A program made the translations under genes and the position numbers. A stretch of 64,000 bases of DNA from Sphingopyxis sp. QXT-31 (GTDB lineage: Bacteria > Pseudomonadota > Alphaproteobacteria > Sphingomonadales > Sphingomonadaceae), in the NCBI RefSeq assembly GCF_001984035.1, contig NZ_CP019449.1, positions 186,001 through 250,000 of the forward strand, in the 5' to 3' direction. Shown here piece after piece: positions 19,362 through 28,686 of this stretch (position 1 is its first letter; each line of letters starts with the position of its first letter). The notes beneath the pieces were generated by a model. It saw only the letters and a list, made by a program, of their open reading frames with translations, ran no database searches and was not told the origin of the DNA.

Positions 19362-20851
19362 CAGCATTGCCCTTCCGCCGAACCCCCGCTTCCAAGGTTC
19401 ACCGCTCCGCCGTCATCGATATCGGATCGAACTCGGTCCGCCTGGTCGTCTATGAAGGCCCGCCGCGCGCGCCCGCGGTGATCTTCAACGAAAAGGTCGC
19501 CGCCGGCCTTGGCCGCGGCCTCGCGATCGACGGCCGCATCGCCCCCGAAGACGCCGAACGCGGCCTCTATGCGCTGCGCCGCTATGCGCTGCTCGCAAAG
19601 CATATGGAGGTCCAGGACCTGCAATGCGTCGCGACTGCCGCAGTGCGCGACGCGCCCAACGGCGCCGACTTCATCGCCGGCGCCGCCGAAGCGGGGCTCG
19701 AAATCCGGCTGCTATCGGGGCAGGAAGAGGCCGAGGCGGCGGGATATGGCGTGGTCGCCGCGATCCCCGACGCGCACGGCATCGCGGTCGATCTGGGCGG
19801 CGGCAGCCTAGAACTCGCCGAAGTCGTCAATGGTCAGGTCGGCCGCCGCAACAGCTTCCCGCTCGGCGTGTTGCGGCTTCCCGCGCTGCGCGAGGAGGGC
19901 GATCAGGCGTTCGAGCGCGCGGTTCGCAAGATGCTGCGCGCCAAGGGCTGGCCGGGCGATTGCGCCGGGCTGCCGCTCTATCTGGTCGGCGGTTCGTGGC
20001 GCGCGCTCGCACGCCTCGACCTCGAACTCACCAAGGATCCGCTCGCGGTGCTCGACCAGCACACGCTGCCGCGCGCCGCGCTTCGCCGCCTGACCCGCGC
20101 GACGCGGCGGCTGAGCTTCGAGGAATTGAAGTCGATCCCCGGCATGGCGTCGAACCGCGCCGCCTCGCTGCCCGACGCCGCGGCGCTGCTCGCCGCGCTT
20201 GCCAACATCATTGACGTGCCCGAGATGACCGTATCGTCGTCGGGGCTGCGCGAAGGATTGCTCTATCAGGCGCTCGATGCCGGCACGCGCGCGCAGGACC
20301 CGCTGATCGTCGCCGCCGAGTTCGAGGGCCGCCGCCTCGCGCGCTTCGCGCCGCACGGCCCCGCGCTCGCCGACTGGATCGCGCCGCTGTTCGCCAGCGA
20401 GGACCAGGCCGACAGCCGCATCCGCCTCGCCGCGAGCCTGCTCAGCGACGTCGCCTGGTCGGCGAACCCCGACTTCCGCGCCGAACGCGGCACCGAGATC
20501 GGCCTGCACGGCAATTGGCGCGGCATCGACATCCCCGGCCGCATCCTGCTCGCGCGCGCGCTGCACGCGGGGTTCGGCGGCGCAGACGGCGATTTCCCCG
20601 CAATGGGCAGCCTGGTGTCCAGCGAGCGGCTGGCGCGCGCGCGGCAATGGGGGCTTGCGATCCGCCTCGCGCAGCGGCTGACCGGCGGGGTCGAGGCCCC
20701 GCTCAAGGCGAGCCGCATCGCGCAGGAGGATGGCAAGCTGGTGCTCCGCCTCGACGCCGGCTGGCACCATCTGGCGGGCGAATCGGTCGACCGCCGCCTG
20801 CGCTCGCTCGCGCAGGCGCTCGACGCGAAACCCGAACTCGTGCTGCTTTAG
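19358..20851 (+). CDS. ppx: Exopolyphosphatase (Ppx/GppA family)
   Basis: Removes terminal phosphates from polyphosphate, and in some members hydrolyses pppGpp. The ASKHA fold shows phosphate loops VIDIGSNSVRLVVYEG and GIAVDLGGGSLELAEV. The C-terminal part (RRLARFAPHGPALADWIAPL) has the HD-like helical domain of longer Ppx proteins. No ATG lies near the N-terminus; TTG at 19358 forms a TTGA overlap with the ppk1 stop. A second TTG at 19367 is nine bases on and is an equally good choice with GGAAAG upstream. The stop overlaps the rnd stop tail to tail. Confidence 0.93.
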   Translation: MTALPFRRTPASKVHRSAVIDIGSNSVRLVVYEGPPRAPAVIFNEKVAAGLGRGLAIDGRIAPEDAERGLYALRRYALLAKHMEVQDLQCVATAAVRDAPNGADFIAGAAEAGLEIRLLSGQEEAEAAGYGVVAAIPDAHGIAVDLGGGSLELAEVVNGQVGRRNSFPLGVLRLPALREEGDQAFERAVRKMLRAKGWPGDCAGLPLYLVGGSWRALARLDLELTKDPLAVLDQHTLPRAALRRLTRATRRLSFEELKSIPGMASNRAASLPDAAALLAALANIIDVPEMTVSSSGLREGLLYQALDAGTRAQDPLIVAAEFEGRRLARFAPHGPALADWIAPLFASEDQADSRIRLAASLLSDVAWSANPDFRAERGTEIGLHGNWRGIDIPGRILLARALHAGFGGADGDFPAMGSLVSSERLARARQWGLAIRLAQRLTGGVEAPLKASRIAQEDGKLVLRLDAGWHHLAGESVDRRLRSLAQALDAKPELVLL

Positions 20852-22047
20852 GCGACGTCGTCGATCGGCGTCGCCGCGGCGGGGTCGATGACGCTCATCA
20901 CCAGCTTGCCGTTGACGACCGCAAAGCCCATCCGCCCCTCGACCAGGTCGAGTGCGGCATGGCCGAACACGTCGTTACGCCAGCCCTGGAGCATCGGAAT
21001 ATCGTCGCGCCGCCCCGCCGCCAGCGCCTCGAGATCGTCGCTGCGCGCGATCAGCCGCGCCGCGACATTGAGCTCGCGCGCGCGAATTTTGAGCAGCAGT
21101 TTGAGGAGGTCGGCAACGAGCACGCCCTCCTTGCCGAGCCCGGGCCCGCGCGGTGCACGGTCGGGCATGTCGTCGCGGCCGAGCGGCTGGGCATTGGCGA
21201 GCGCGTCCATCAGCCGGCTGCCGATGTCGTTCGAGCGCCATGTTGCCGACAGTCCACGCACGCGGCCGAGACCGTCCTGGTCCTTCGGCGGATGCGCGGC
21301 GAGATCGGCGAGCGTCTCGTCCTTGACGATGCGCCCGCGCGGCAAGTTCTTGCTCCGCGCCTCGCGCTCGCGCCATGCGGCGAGCGATTTCAGCCGGCCG
21401 AGTACGTCGGGCTTGCGCGACGGGATCTTGATGCGGTGCCAAACCTGCTCGGGATCGATATTGTAATTGGCGGGATCGGCGAGCTTTTCCATTTCCTCGT
21501 CGAGCCAGTGGCCGCGCCCGGTCTTGACCAGTTTTTTGAGCATCATCGGGAAAATCTTCGCGAGATGCGTCACGTCGCCGATCGCATAGTCGATCTGGCG
21601 CTTGTCGAGCGGGCGGCGGCTCCAGTCGGTGAAGCGTGCGCCCTTGTCGAGCTGGATGCCGACCCATGCCTCGACCAGGTTCGAATATCCGACCTGTTCG
21701 GCCTGGCCCAGCGCCATCTGGCCGATCTGCGTGTCGAAGATCGGGTGCGGGGTCTTGCCGGTCAGGTTGAAGATGATTTCGACATCCTGCCCACCGGCAT
21801 GGAAGACCTTCAGCATCTCCTCGTTGTCGACGAGCAGGTCGAGCAGCGGCTTCAGGTCCATGTCCTTCGCCATCGGGTCGATCGCCGCGGCATGCTCGCT
21901 GTCGGCGACCTGGATCAGGCAGAGTTCGGGCCAGAAAGTGTTCTCGCGCATGAACTCGGTATCGACGGCGATGAAATCGCTGTCCTTAATCAGGTTACAG
22001 AATTCGACGAGCGCGGCGCTGGTTTCGATGAGCGGATGGACTTGCAT
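20848..22047 (-). CDS. rnd: Ribonuclease D
   Basis: 3'-5' exoribonuclease that trims tRNA and other stable RNA ends. The DEDD catalytic residues are visible in order: IAVDTEF (Exo I), FHAGGQDVEIIF (Exo II) and DYAIGDVTHL (Exo III, DEDDy type with Tyr). A first HRDC-type helical domain follows (LGRLKSLAAWREREARSKNLPRGRIVKDE), and a second near the C-terminus. The 399 residues match the family. It is convergent with ppx, sharing four bases of stop region. Confidence 0.93.
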   Translation of the reverse strand: MQVHPLIETSAALVEFCNLIKDSDFIAVDTEFMRENTFWPELCLIQVADSEHAAAIDPMAKDMDLKPLLDLLVDNEEMLKVFHAGGQDVEIIFNLTGKTPHPIFDTQIGQMALGQAEQVGYSNLVEAWVGIQLDKGARFTDWSRRPLDKRQIDYAIGDVTHLAKIFPMMLKKLVKTGRGHWLDEEMEKLADPANYNIDPEQVWHRIKIPSRKPDVLGRLKSLAAWREREARSKNLPRGRIVKDETLADLAAHPPKDQDGLGRVRGLSATWRSNDIGSRLMDALANAQPLGRDDMPDRAPRGPGLGKEGVLVADLLKLLLKIRARELNVAARLIARSDDLEALAAGRRDDIPMLQGWRNDVFGHAALDLVEGRMGFAVVNGKLVMSVIDPAAATPIDDVA

Positions 22048-22152
22048 GCCGCGCCTATACAGCTAGTTGATGCAGACGGGCAGGAAAAATTGCCCAAGCT
22101 CTTCGGGGTCGTTGAGCCGGAAAACCGGCCGGAAACGCGAAGGGGTATCGAC

Positions 22153-22482
22153 ATGCATTGGGTCGGTTGGGGGCTGGCGGCGCTGGGATTCGCGCTGCTT
22201 TTCGGGCAATATCTGGCGGGGCAGGCCGACATCTTCGTGTCGATCGCCAATCCGCGGCCGCTCGACGAGGAGCGGATGACGGTGACGATGCGCTGGTGGG
22301 GCCTCGCAGCCGAGTCGCACCAGCCGTTCGTGACGCCCGAATCCGACCATGGGCTGTGCGACGTGCGCGTCTACGCGACCCGAAAGCAGATATTGACCGC
22401 GATCGCCAGTTTCGGCGCGGTGCGTCCGGTGATGGTCGCCTGGCGCGCCAATGCCGGCATCCACCCGCTAGGAGATGCGTGA
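22153..22482 (+). CDS. Small membrane-anchored hypothetical protein
   Basis: A 109-residue frame with an N-terminal hydrophobic helix (WVGWGLAALGFALLFGQYLAG) and a basic/aromatic soluble part (MTVTMRWWGLAAES, GLCDVRVYATRKQILTAIA). No domain recognised. Its stop overlaps the ATG of the following oxidase in TGATG. That coupling and the credible membrane helix support it as a gene; there is no strong ribosome-binding site. Confidence 0.5.
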   Translation: MHWVGWGLAALGFALLFGQYLAGQADIFVSIANPRPLDEERMTVTMRWWGLAAESHQPFVTPESDHGLCDVRVYATRKQILTAIASFGAVRPVMVAWRANAGIHPLGDA

Positions 22483-23993
22483 TGCCGATCGTGAAGCTCG
22501 GCGCCGAGGCCGACTGGACCAATTATCACGGCACGGGCGTCTGCGAGGGCGCGGTGCGCTATGCGCTGCGCAGCGGCGACGCGGCGCGCGGGCGCGACGA
22601 ACTGGCAGCGGCCTCGGCCGCGGTGCGCGAATGGCTGGCCGACGCTCAGCGAGAGGGCAAGCGCGTGCGCCCGCTCGGCGCCGGCTGGTCGCCCTCGAAC
22701 ATCAATATCTGTTCGCAGGCCTGGCTGCTCCACACGCGCCGCTTCAACCGCTGCTTCCGCATCGGCCCCGGCGACGTGCGGCCGGGCGTCGATGCCGCGG
22801 GGTTGATGCTCGTCCAATCGGGGGCGCTCGTCGATGAGGTGTCCGACAAGCTCGAGGAGCAGGGGCGCTCGCTCTGGACCAGCGGCGCGGGCAACGGCCA
22901 GACCTTCGCGGGCGCCGCGGCGACGGGCACGCACGGCTCGATGGTGACGCGCGGGGGCATCCAGGACCATATCCGCGCGGTGCAGGTCGTCACGCCCTCG
23001 GGCGTTCATTGGGTCGAACCCGCGGCCGGGCTGATGAGCGACGCCTTCATCGCCGCCACCGGGTCGGCGGCGCTGCGCGACGACGATCTCTTCGCGGCGG
23101 TCCAGCTTCCGGTCGGGGCGCTCGGCATCGTCACCGCGCTGGTGGTCGACAGCGTCCCCAAATTCCTCGTCCGCCCGATCCAGAATCTGCGCAAAGTCGA
23201 CTGCGCGGCGCTGGGCTGGCTCGCGGTGGGCGATTTCCGGCGTTTTTCGGCGGCCTATGCGCTCGATCGCGAGCCCGATTTCGTGCAGATGATCGTCAAT
23301 CCCTTCAAGCCGCTCAAGCGGCCCGCGATGCTGCGTTTCCTGTATCGCGAGGAATGGCGCCAGGACTATCCGCACGCCACGCCGGGCCAGATGGGTGCGG
23401 GTTACGACGCGCTGAGCCTTCTCGGCAAATTGCTCGATGATTATCCCTGGGCGCGCGGCGCGCTGCTCCAGTTCGCGATGAAGCAGGGCTATGCCGCGGG
23501 CCCCGATGTCGACGATCCGCCGGTGTACGGGACCTGGGGCGAGGGGCTCGACACGCACCGGCCGCTCGCGGACCTGTTCAACGCCTCGGTGACGATCGAC
23601 CGGAGCGAACTGGCACGCGTGTTCGAGCTGATCTGTGCGGTCTATACCAAATATGGCGGCTCGACCGCGGTGACGATCCGCTTCATGGAGCGGGCGCAGG
23701 GGCTGCTCGCGCCCGCGCGTTTCGCGCATAATGCGGTGATCGACTTCGATGGGCCGCGGAGCCAGCGCACCGCCGATGCCTATAGGCGCGTCGTTGACCT
23801 GCTCGACCGCGAGGGTGTCGCGTTTACGCGCCATTGGGCGAAGAGCTGCCACCTCGACGCGGCACGCATCGCGGGCGACTATGGCGACGACCTGACCCGC
23901 TGGCGCGCCGCGCGCGACCGGCTGCTGCCCGACCCCGCGCATCGTGCGCTCTTCGGCAGCCCGGTGCTCGACGGGCTCGGCCTGACGGTCTGA
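22482..23993 (+). CDS. FAD-linked oxidase related to aldonolactone oxidases
   Basis: Vanillyl-alcohol-oxidase-fold flavoprotein of 503 residues. The PP-loop is RVRPLGAGWSPSNIN, the second FAD segment is WTSGAGNGQTFAGAAATGTHGS, and GALGIVTALVVDSVP ends the FAD domain. The C-terminal KSCHLDA resembles the end of D-arabinono-lactone/L-gulono-lactone oxidases. In those enzymes the loop reads GxGHSPS with a His covalently bound to FAD; here the residue is Trp, so FAD is probably not covalent. Substrate unknown. It is probably cotranscribed with the small gene upstream. Confidence 0.8.
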   Translation: MPIVKLGAEADWTNYHGTGVCEGAVRYALRSGDAARGRDELAAASAAVREWLADAQREGKRVRPLGAGWSPSNINICSQAWLLHTRRFNRCFRIGPGDVRPGVDAAGLMLVQSGALVDEVSDKLEEQGRSLWTSGAGNGQTFAGAAATGTHGSMVTRGGIQDHIRAVQVVTPSGVHWVEPAAGLMSDAFIAATGSAALRDDDLFAAVQLPVGALGIVTALVVDSVPKFLVRPIQNLRKVDCAALGWLAVGDFRRFSAAYALDREPDFVQMIVNPFKPLKRPAMLRFLYREEWRQDYPHATPGQMGAGYDALSLLGKLLDDYPWARGALLQFAMKQGYAAGPDVDDPPVYGTWGEGLDTHRPLADLFNASVTIDRSELARVFELICAVYTKYGGSTAVTIRFMERAQGLLAPARFAHNAVIDFDGPRSQRTADAYRRVVDLLDREGVAFTRHWAKSCHLDAARIAGDYGDDLTRWRAARDRLLPDPAHRALFGSPVLDGLGLTV

Positions 23994-24095
23994 ATCGCCT
24001 ACAAGTCTTGACAAATGGCGCGCCGTGCTGCCTTGGGCGCGGCCATATCGGTGCGTTTCCGCGCGCGCCTCCCCGGACATTCGAAAGACGAAAAA

Positions 24096-25886
24096 ATGCA
24101 CGCCTATCGCACCCATACATGCGCCGATCTTCGCGCCGCCAACGTCGGTGAGGAAGTTCGTCTCTCGGGCTGGGTGCACCGGACGCGCGAGCATGCCAAT
24201 GTGCTCTTCGTCGATCTGCGCGACCATTATGGCATCACCCAGATCGTCGTCGAGACGGGCTCCGAGCTCTACCCGCCGGTCAATGGCGTCGGCCCCGAGT
24301 CGGTCCTGACCTTCACCGGCAAGGTTGCCGCGCGCTCGACCGAGACGCTCAACCCGAAGCTCGCGACCGGCGAGATCGAAATCTACCCGAGCGCGGTGAC
24401 CGTCCAGTCGGCGGCCGATCGCCTGCCGCTGCCGGTGTTCGGCGAGACCGAATATCCCGAGGAAATCCGCCTCACCAACCGCTTCCTCGACCTGCGCCGC
24501 GAGCGGCTGCACAAGAATATCGTGCTGCGCTCGAACGTGATTTCGTCGCTGCGCCGCCGGATGATCGACCAGGGCTTCACCGAATTCCAGACGCCGATCC
24601 TGACCGCGAGCAGCCCCGAGGGCGCGCGCGACTATCTGGTGCCCAGCCGTGTCCACCCGGGCAAATTCTATGCGCTGCCGCAGGCGCCGCAGATGTTCAA
24701 GCAGCTGCTGATGGTCGCGGGCTTCGACCGCTATTTCCAGATCGCCCCCTGCTTCCGCGACGAGGACGCGCGCGCCGACCGTTCGCCCGGCGAATTCTAC
24801 CAGCTCGATTTCGAGATGAGCTTCGTCACGCAGGACGATGTCTTCGCTGCGATCGAACCCGTCCTGCACGGCGTGTTCGAGGAATTCGCCGATTTCGACG
24901 GCAAGGGGCGCACCGTGTCGCCGCTGCCGTTCCAGCGCATCCCGTACCGCGAATCGATGCTGAAATATGGCAGCGACAAGCCCGACCTCCGCAACCCGCT
25001 GCTCGTCCACGACGTCGGCGCCTTCTTCAAGGGTTCGGGCTTCGGCCGCTTCGCGTCGATGGTCGAGGAAGGCCAGGTCGTCCGCGCCGTCGCCGCCCCC
25101 GAAACGCACGAGAAGAGCCGCAAGTTCTTCGACGAGATGAACAGCTGGGCGCAATCGGAAGGTTTTCCGGGCCTCGGCTATGCGACGCAGAAGGACGGCG
25201 TGTTCGGCGGCCCGATCGCCAACAACCATGGCCAGGACGGCATGAAGGCGATCGCCGACGCGATGGGTCTCGGCCCGAACGATGGCATCTTCTTCGCGGC
25301 GGGCGCCGAGGCGAAGGCCGCGAAGCTTGCGGGGCTTGCCCGCACGCGTGTCGCCGAGCAGCTCGACCTGATCGACAAGAGCCGCTTCGAATTCTGCTGG
25401 ATCGTCGATTTCCCGATGTTCGAGGCCGACGAGGACACCGGCAAGATCGATTTCAGCCACAACCCCTTCTCGATGCCGCAGGGCGAGATGGACGCGCTGA
25501 CGAACAAGGACCCGCTCGATATCCTCGCGTACCAATATGACATCGTCTGCAACGGCGTCGAACTGTCGTCGGGCGCGATCCGGAACCATCGCCCGGACAT
25601 CATGTACAAGGCGTTCGAAATTGCGGGCTACAGCCAGGCGGACGTCGACACCAATTTCGCAGGCATGATCAACGCCTTCAAGTTCGGCGCGCCGCCGCAC
25701 GGCGGTTCGGCGCCGGGTGTCGACCGCATCGTGATGCTGCTCGCCGACGAGCCGAACATCCGCGAAGTGATCGTCTTCCCGATGACGCAGAAGGCCGAGG
25801 ACCTGATGATGGGCGCGCCCGCGCCGGTCAGCGAAAAGCAGCTCAAGGAACTGCACATCCGCCTCGTGGACGGGCCGAAGAGCTGA
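24096..25886 (+). CDS. aspS: Aspartyl-tRNA synthetase
   Basis: Class II synthetase that charges tRNA-Asp. Domains in order in 596 residues: OB-fold anticodon domain ([23 protein letters not shown]), catalytic core with motif 2 ([20 protein letters not shown]), a bacterial GAD insertion in the middle, and motif 3 ([14 protein letters not shown]). The start was set at [13 protein letters not shown] because upstream in-frame sequence is not family-like and AAAGACGAAAA precedes this ATG. His33 in the REHA segment aligns with a residue reported to relax tRNA specificity, so the enzyme may also charge tRNA-Asn. Confidence 0.96.
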   Translation: MHAYRTHTCADLRAANVGEEVRLSGWVHRTREHANVLFVDLRDHYGITQIVVETGSELYPPVNGVGPESVLTFTGKVAARSTETLNPKLATGEIEIYPSAVTVQSAADRLPLPVFGETEYPEEIRLTNRFLDLRRERLHKNIVLRSNVISSLRRRMIDQGFTEFQTPILTASSPEGARDYLVPSRVHPGKFYALPQAPQMFKQLLMVAGFDRYFQIAPCFRDEDARADRSPGEFYQLDFEMSFVTQDDVFAAIEPVLHGVFEEFADFDGKGRTVSPLPFQRIPYRESMLKYGSDKPDLRNPLLVHDVGAFFKGSGFGRFASMVEEGQVVRAVAAPETHEKSRKFFDEMNSWAQSEGFPGLGYATQKDGVFGGPIANNHGQDGMKAIADAMGLGPNDGIFFAAGAEAKAAKLAGLARTRVAEQLDLIDKSRFEFCWIVDFPMFEADEDTGKIDFSHNPFSMPQGEMDALTNKDPLDILAYQYDIVCNGVELSSGAIRNHRPDIMYKAFEIAGYSQADVDTNFAGMINAFKFGAPPHGGSAPGVDRIVMLLADEPNIREVIVFPMTQKAEDLMMGAPAPVSEKQLKELHIRLVDGPKS

Positions 25887-25890
25887 CCGC

Positions 25891-26763
25891 ATGAGCGAGC
25901 CGCGCGAACACCGGCTTGCGACGCCGGATGGCGACCTCTGCTGGTTCGAATGGGGCGGGCGCTCGGAGCGGCCGTCGGTGCTGTTGCTCCACGCGACCGG
26001 CTTTCACGCGCGCCTGTGGGACCAGGTCGTCGCGGCGCTGGCCGCGGGCACGCACGTCGTCGCACCCGACAGCCTGGGACATGGCCGCAGCGCCAAGCCC
26101 GCGGCGCTGTTCGACTGGGCGAAGACCGCCGATTTCCTGCTGCCGCTGGTCGATCGTTTTGCGGGCACGCCGCTCGTCGGTTGCGGGCACAGCATGGGCG
26201 GGTATCTGCTGACGCGGCTCGCCGCCGAGCGGCCTGCGGCGTTCCGCCACCTGATCCTGATCGACCCGGTGATCATGGACCCGGCTTTCTATGCCGATGC
26301 CGCCGGGCAGCCCTTGCCCGATCCCGCCGAGCATCCCGTCGCGCGCCGCCGCGCGCGTTGGGAGGGGTGGGAGGCGATGCTCGCGCATTTCGGCAAGCGG
26401 CCGCCCTATATGCATTGGGACCCGGCGGTTCTGGCGGACTATTGCCGTCATGGGCTGCTGCCCGCAGCCGACGGCGAGGGGTGGGACCTTGCCTGCCCGC
26501 CGGCGGTCGAGGCTTCGGTCTATCTCAGCGCGCTCCGCACCAGCCCGCACGACTGGTTCGCCCGCATCGCGGCGCCGGTCAGCGTGATCCGCGCCAAGAC
26601 CGGTGAACGCGCGGGCAATCTCGACTTCTCGGTCAGCCCGACCTGGCCCGCGCTGGGCGCCGCGCTCGGTGCGGTCCGCGACGAGCAGTGGGGCGAGCTC
26701 AGCCACTTCATTCCGATGGAGGCGCCGCAGCGCCTCGCCACCCTCATCGCTGCCGAGCTTTGA
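25891..26763 (+). CDS. Alpha/beta-fold hydrolase
   Basis: A 290-residue hydrolase of the alpha/beta superfamily. It shows LLLHATGFHARLWDQVVAAL (oxyanion-hole region), HVVAPDSLGHGRSAKP, the nucleophile elbow GCGHSMGGYLL with the catalytic Ser, and a C-terminal histidine in GELSHFIPMEAPQRL. There is no signal peptide, so it is cytoplasmic. It begins four bases after the aspS stop and is probably cotranscribed. Its ester or other substrate cannot be told from sequence. Confidence 0.85.
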   Translation: MSEPREHRLATPDGDLCWFEWGGRSERPSVLLLHATGFHARLWDQVVAALAAGTHVVAPDSLGHGRSAKPAALFDWAKTADFLLPLVDRFAGTPLVGCGHSMGGYLLTRLAAERPAAFRHLILIDPVIMDPAFYADAAGQPLPDPAEHPVARRRARWEGWEAMLAHFGKRPPYMHWDPAVLADYCRHGLLPAADGEGWDLACPPAVEASVYLSALRTSPHDWFARIAAPVSVIRAKTGERAGNLDFSVSPTWPALGAALGAVRDEQWGELSHFIPMEAPQRLATLIAAEL

Positions 26764-26820
26764 CAGCTCCGCCGGGCTGCGATAGCCAGCCGGTGGGATC
26801 GACGGGCATCGGGGGACAAG

Positions 26821-27762
26821 ATGAGCCAGTTGCGATGGATGCTGGGCGCGGCGCTGATCTGCGGCGCGGTGCCGGCGGCGGCCGAGACGCTGACCGTGAC
26901 GGGGACCTACCCAGCGGGCAATGGAAACGTCAACGACCTGATCAGCATCGCGGTCGACCGCTTCGAGGGCGAGGACGGCAGTGCGCTGTCGCAGGCGCTC
27001 GAGGGCGAACTCACCGGGGTGCGCTTCGGCGGACAGCCCTATTTTCGCGTCGTCGCGCCCGAATCGGGGGTGCCGACCGACGCGCTGGTGACCGGCAATG
27101 TGCGCACCGGGGTCGAGGAATCGGGCTATACCGAAAAGCGCAAGCGCTGCGTCGAACAGGATCCCGCCGACAAGAACAAGTGCCTGAAGGAAGAGGAATA
27201 TGACCTCCGCTGCCGCCGCCGCGTGGCAACAGTCAGCACCAATGTCCGGCTGGTCGCGATGGACGACGGGAGCATCCGCTACACCCGGCCGTTGAATGCA
27301 CGCGACGAACAGACCTATTGCCCCGACCGCAAGGCGAACCGCACGGTCGAGAGCTTCGTCGACCAGACGGTGCAGTCGCAGGTGCGCACGATCCGTTACG
27401 ACCTCGCGCCGAGCAGCTTTTCGGACAATGTCCGCGTCGACGAGAATCGCAAGGGCCTGCCCAAACCCGCCGCCGAGGCGTTCAAAAATGCGATCCGCCA
27501 GACCAAGAGCGACCAGGCCGGCGCCTGCGACAGCTGGGCGGCGATCGCCCGCGACGTAGAGCCGACCGCAGCGCTCGCCTTCAACCTCGGCCTCTGCGCC
27601 GAGGCGCGGCGCGACTTCGCCGCGGCGATCGACTGGTACGGCCAGGCGCAGCGGCTGGGGTCGAAGAACCGCGACATCGGCGCGGGGCTGACGCGCATCG
27701 ATCGGCACCGCCGCGCGCTCGCCGACTGGGACGCGCGCCAGCAACTGCTCGCCGGGCGGTAA
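26821..27762 (+). CDS. Secreted cysteine-containing protein with a C-terminal TPR unit
   Basis: A 313-residue exported protein (signal MSQLRWMLGAALICGAVPAAAE). The N-terminal 190 residues have strands reminiscent of CsgG-like periplasmic folds (NDLISIAVDRFEGEDGS, YFRVVAPES, DALVTGNVRTG) and a basic cluster with four cysteines (KRCVEQDPADKNKCLKEEE, then LRCRRRVATVS and TYCPDRKAN). The end holds one TPR pair (ALAFNLGLCAEARRDFAAAIDWYGQAQRLG). The CsgG resemblance is a visual impression only. It stands alone, with 57 bases upstream and 85 before ppk2. Confidence 0.7.
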   Translation: MSQLRWMLGAALICGAVPAAAETLTVTGTYPAGNGNVNDLISIAVDRFEGEDGSALSQALEGELTGVRFGGQPYFRVVAPESGVPTDALVTGNVRTGVEESGYTEKRKRCVEQDPADKNKCLKEEEYDLRCRRRVATVSTNVRLVAMDDGSIRYTRPLNARDEQTYCPDRKANRTVESFVDQTVQSQVRTIRYDLAPSSFSDNVRVDENRKGLPKPAAEAFKNAIRQTKSDQAGACDSWAAIARDVEPTAALAFNLGLCAEARRDFAAAIDWYGQAQRLGSKNRDIGAGLTRIDRHRRALADWDARQQLLAGR

Positions 27763-27847
27763 GGAAGGTGCGCCGCGCTGTGCCAAAGGGCGACAGGCGA
27801 TCATCGCGCGCTTGGTGATCGCGCGTTCGTTGGGCTAGGGTCGCGGC

Positions 27848-28633
27848 ATGACCATATCGCTCTCCGACTTCGAATCCGGCGCCAAATATGACGGCGATTA
27901 TTCGGGCGACCTCGCCGAACTGCAGGAGCGGCTCGGCCGCATCCAGGCCGCGCACATCACCCACGGCCAGCGCAGCGTCATCATGTTCGAGGGCTGGGAT
28001 GGCGCGGGCAAGGGCGGCATCATCACCCGCCTCACCGCGCCGCTCGACCCGCGCTATTTCGAGGTGTGGCCGATCGGCGCGCCGAGCGACGAGGAAAAGG
28101 CGCGCCATTTCCTGTGGCGCTTCTGGAAGCGGCTGCCGGGCAACCGCGAACTCTCGATCTTCGACCGCAGCTGGTACGGCCGCGTCCTTGTCGAGCGCGT
28201 CGAGGGGTTCGCGAGCGAGGGCGAATGGCGCAAGGGTTATGACGAGATCAACGAGTTCGAGGCGCAGCTGACGGGCTCGTCGACGCACCTCGTCAAGCTG
28301 TTCGTCCACATCACGCAGGACGAGCAGGACGAGCGCTTCGCCGACCGGCTGAACGACCCGTGGAAACGGTGGAAGACCGGGCCCGAGGATTATCGCAACC
28401 GGTCGAAGCGCAAGGATTATCTGGCCGCGCTGCACGACATGTTCGAGCAGACGAACACGCGCTGGGCGCCGTGGAAGGTGATCGACGGCAACAACAAAAA
28501 GGCCGCGCGCATCGCCGCGCTGACGCACATCGCCGACTCGCTCGAGGCCGCGGTGCCGATGACGCCGCCCGAGCTCGACCCCGCGACGGTCAAGCTGGCG
28601 CAAAAGGCGTTCGGCTACAAACCTGAGGACTAG
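27848..28633 (+). CDS. ppk2: Polyphosphate kinase 2 family protein
   Basis: P-loop kinase that uses polyphosphate to phosphorylate nucleotides. The 261 residues show the Walker A FEGWDGAGKGGIITRL (about 48-63), the Walker B/lid FDRSWYGRVLVERVEGF, FVHITQDEQDERF, and a DYLAALHDMFEQTNT helix before WKVIDGNNKKAAR. It is a single-domain type. Class I to III, and so the preference for NDP or NMP, cannot be settled by eye. It lies 7 kb from ppk1-ppx and could spend the polymer that ppk1 makes. Confidence 0.92.
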   Translation: MTISLSDFESGAKYDGDYSGDLAELQERLGRIQAAHITHGQRSVIMFEGWDGAGKGGIITRLTAPLDPRYFEVWPIGAPSDEEKARHFLWRFWKRLPGNRELSIFDRSWYGRVLVERVEGFASEGEWRKGYDEINEFEAQLTGSSTHLVKLFVHITQDEQDERFADRLNDPWKRWKTGPEDYRNRSKRKDYLAALHDMFEQTNTRWAPWKVIDGNNKKAARIAALTHIADSLEAAVPMTPPELDPATVKLAQKAFGYKPED

Positions 28634-28686
28634 GTTTTTCGGGGCCTCGGCTAGCCATTGCGGCCCCCAATCGCTACATGGGGCAG

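Noticed and set aside
22371..25892. Open frame of more than 1100 codons antisense to the FAD oxidase and aspS
   Set aside because: Overlaps two well-supported genes in full and has low-complexity composition.
28634..28677. GGGGCC...GGCCCC dyad after ppk2 as a terminator
   Set aside because: Short stem, long loop and no U tract.
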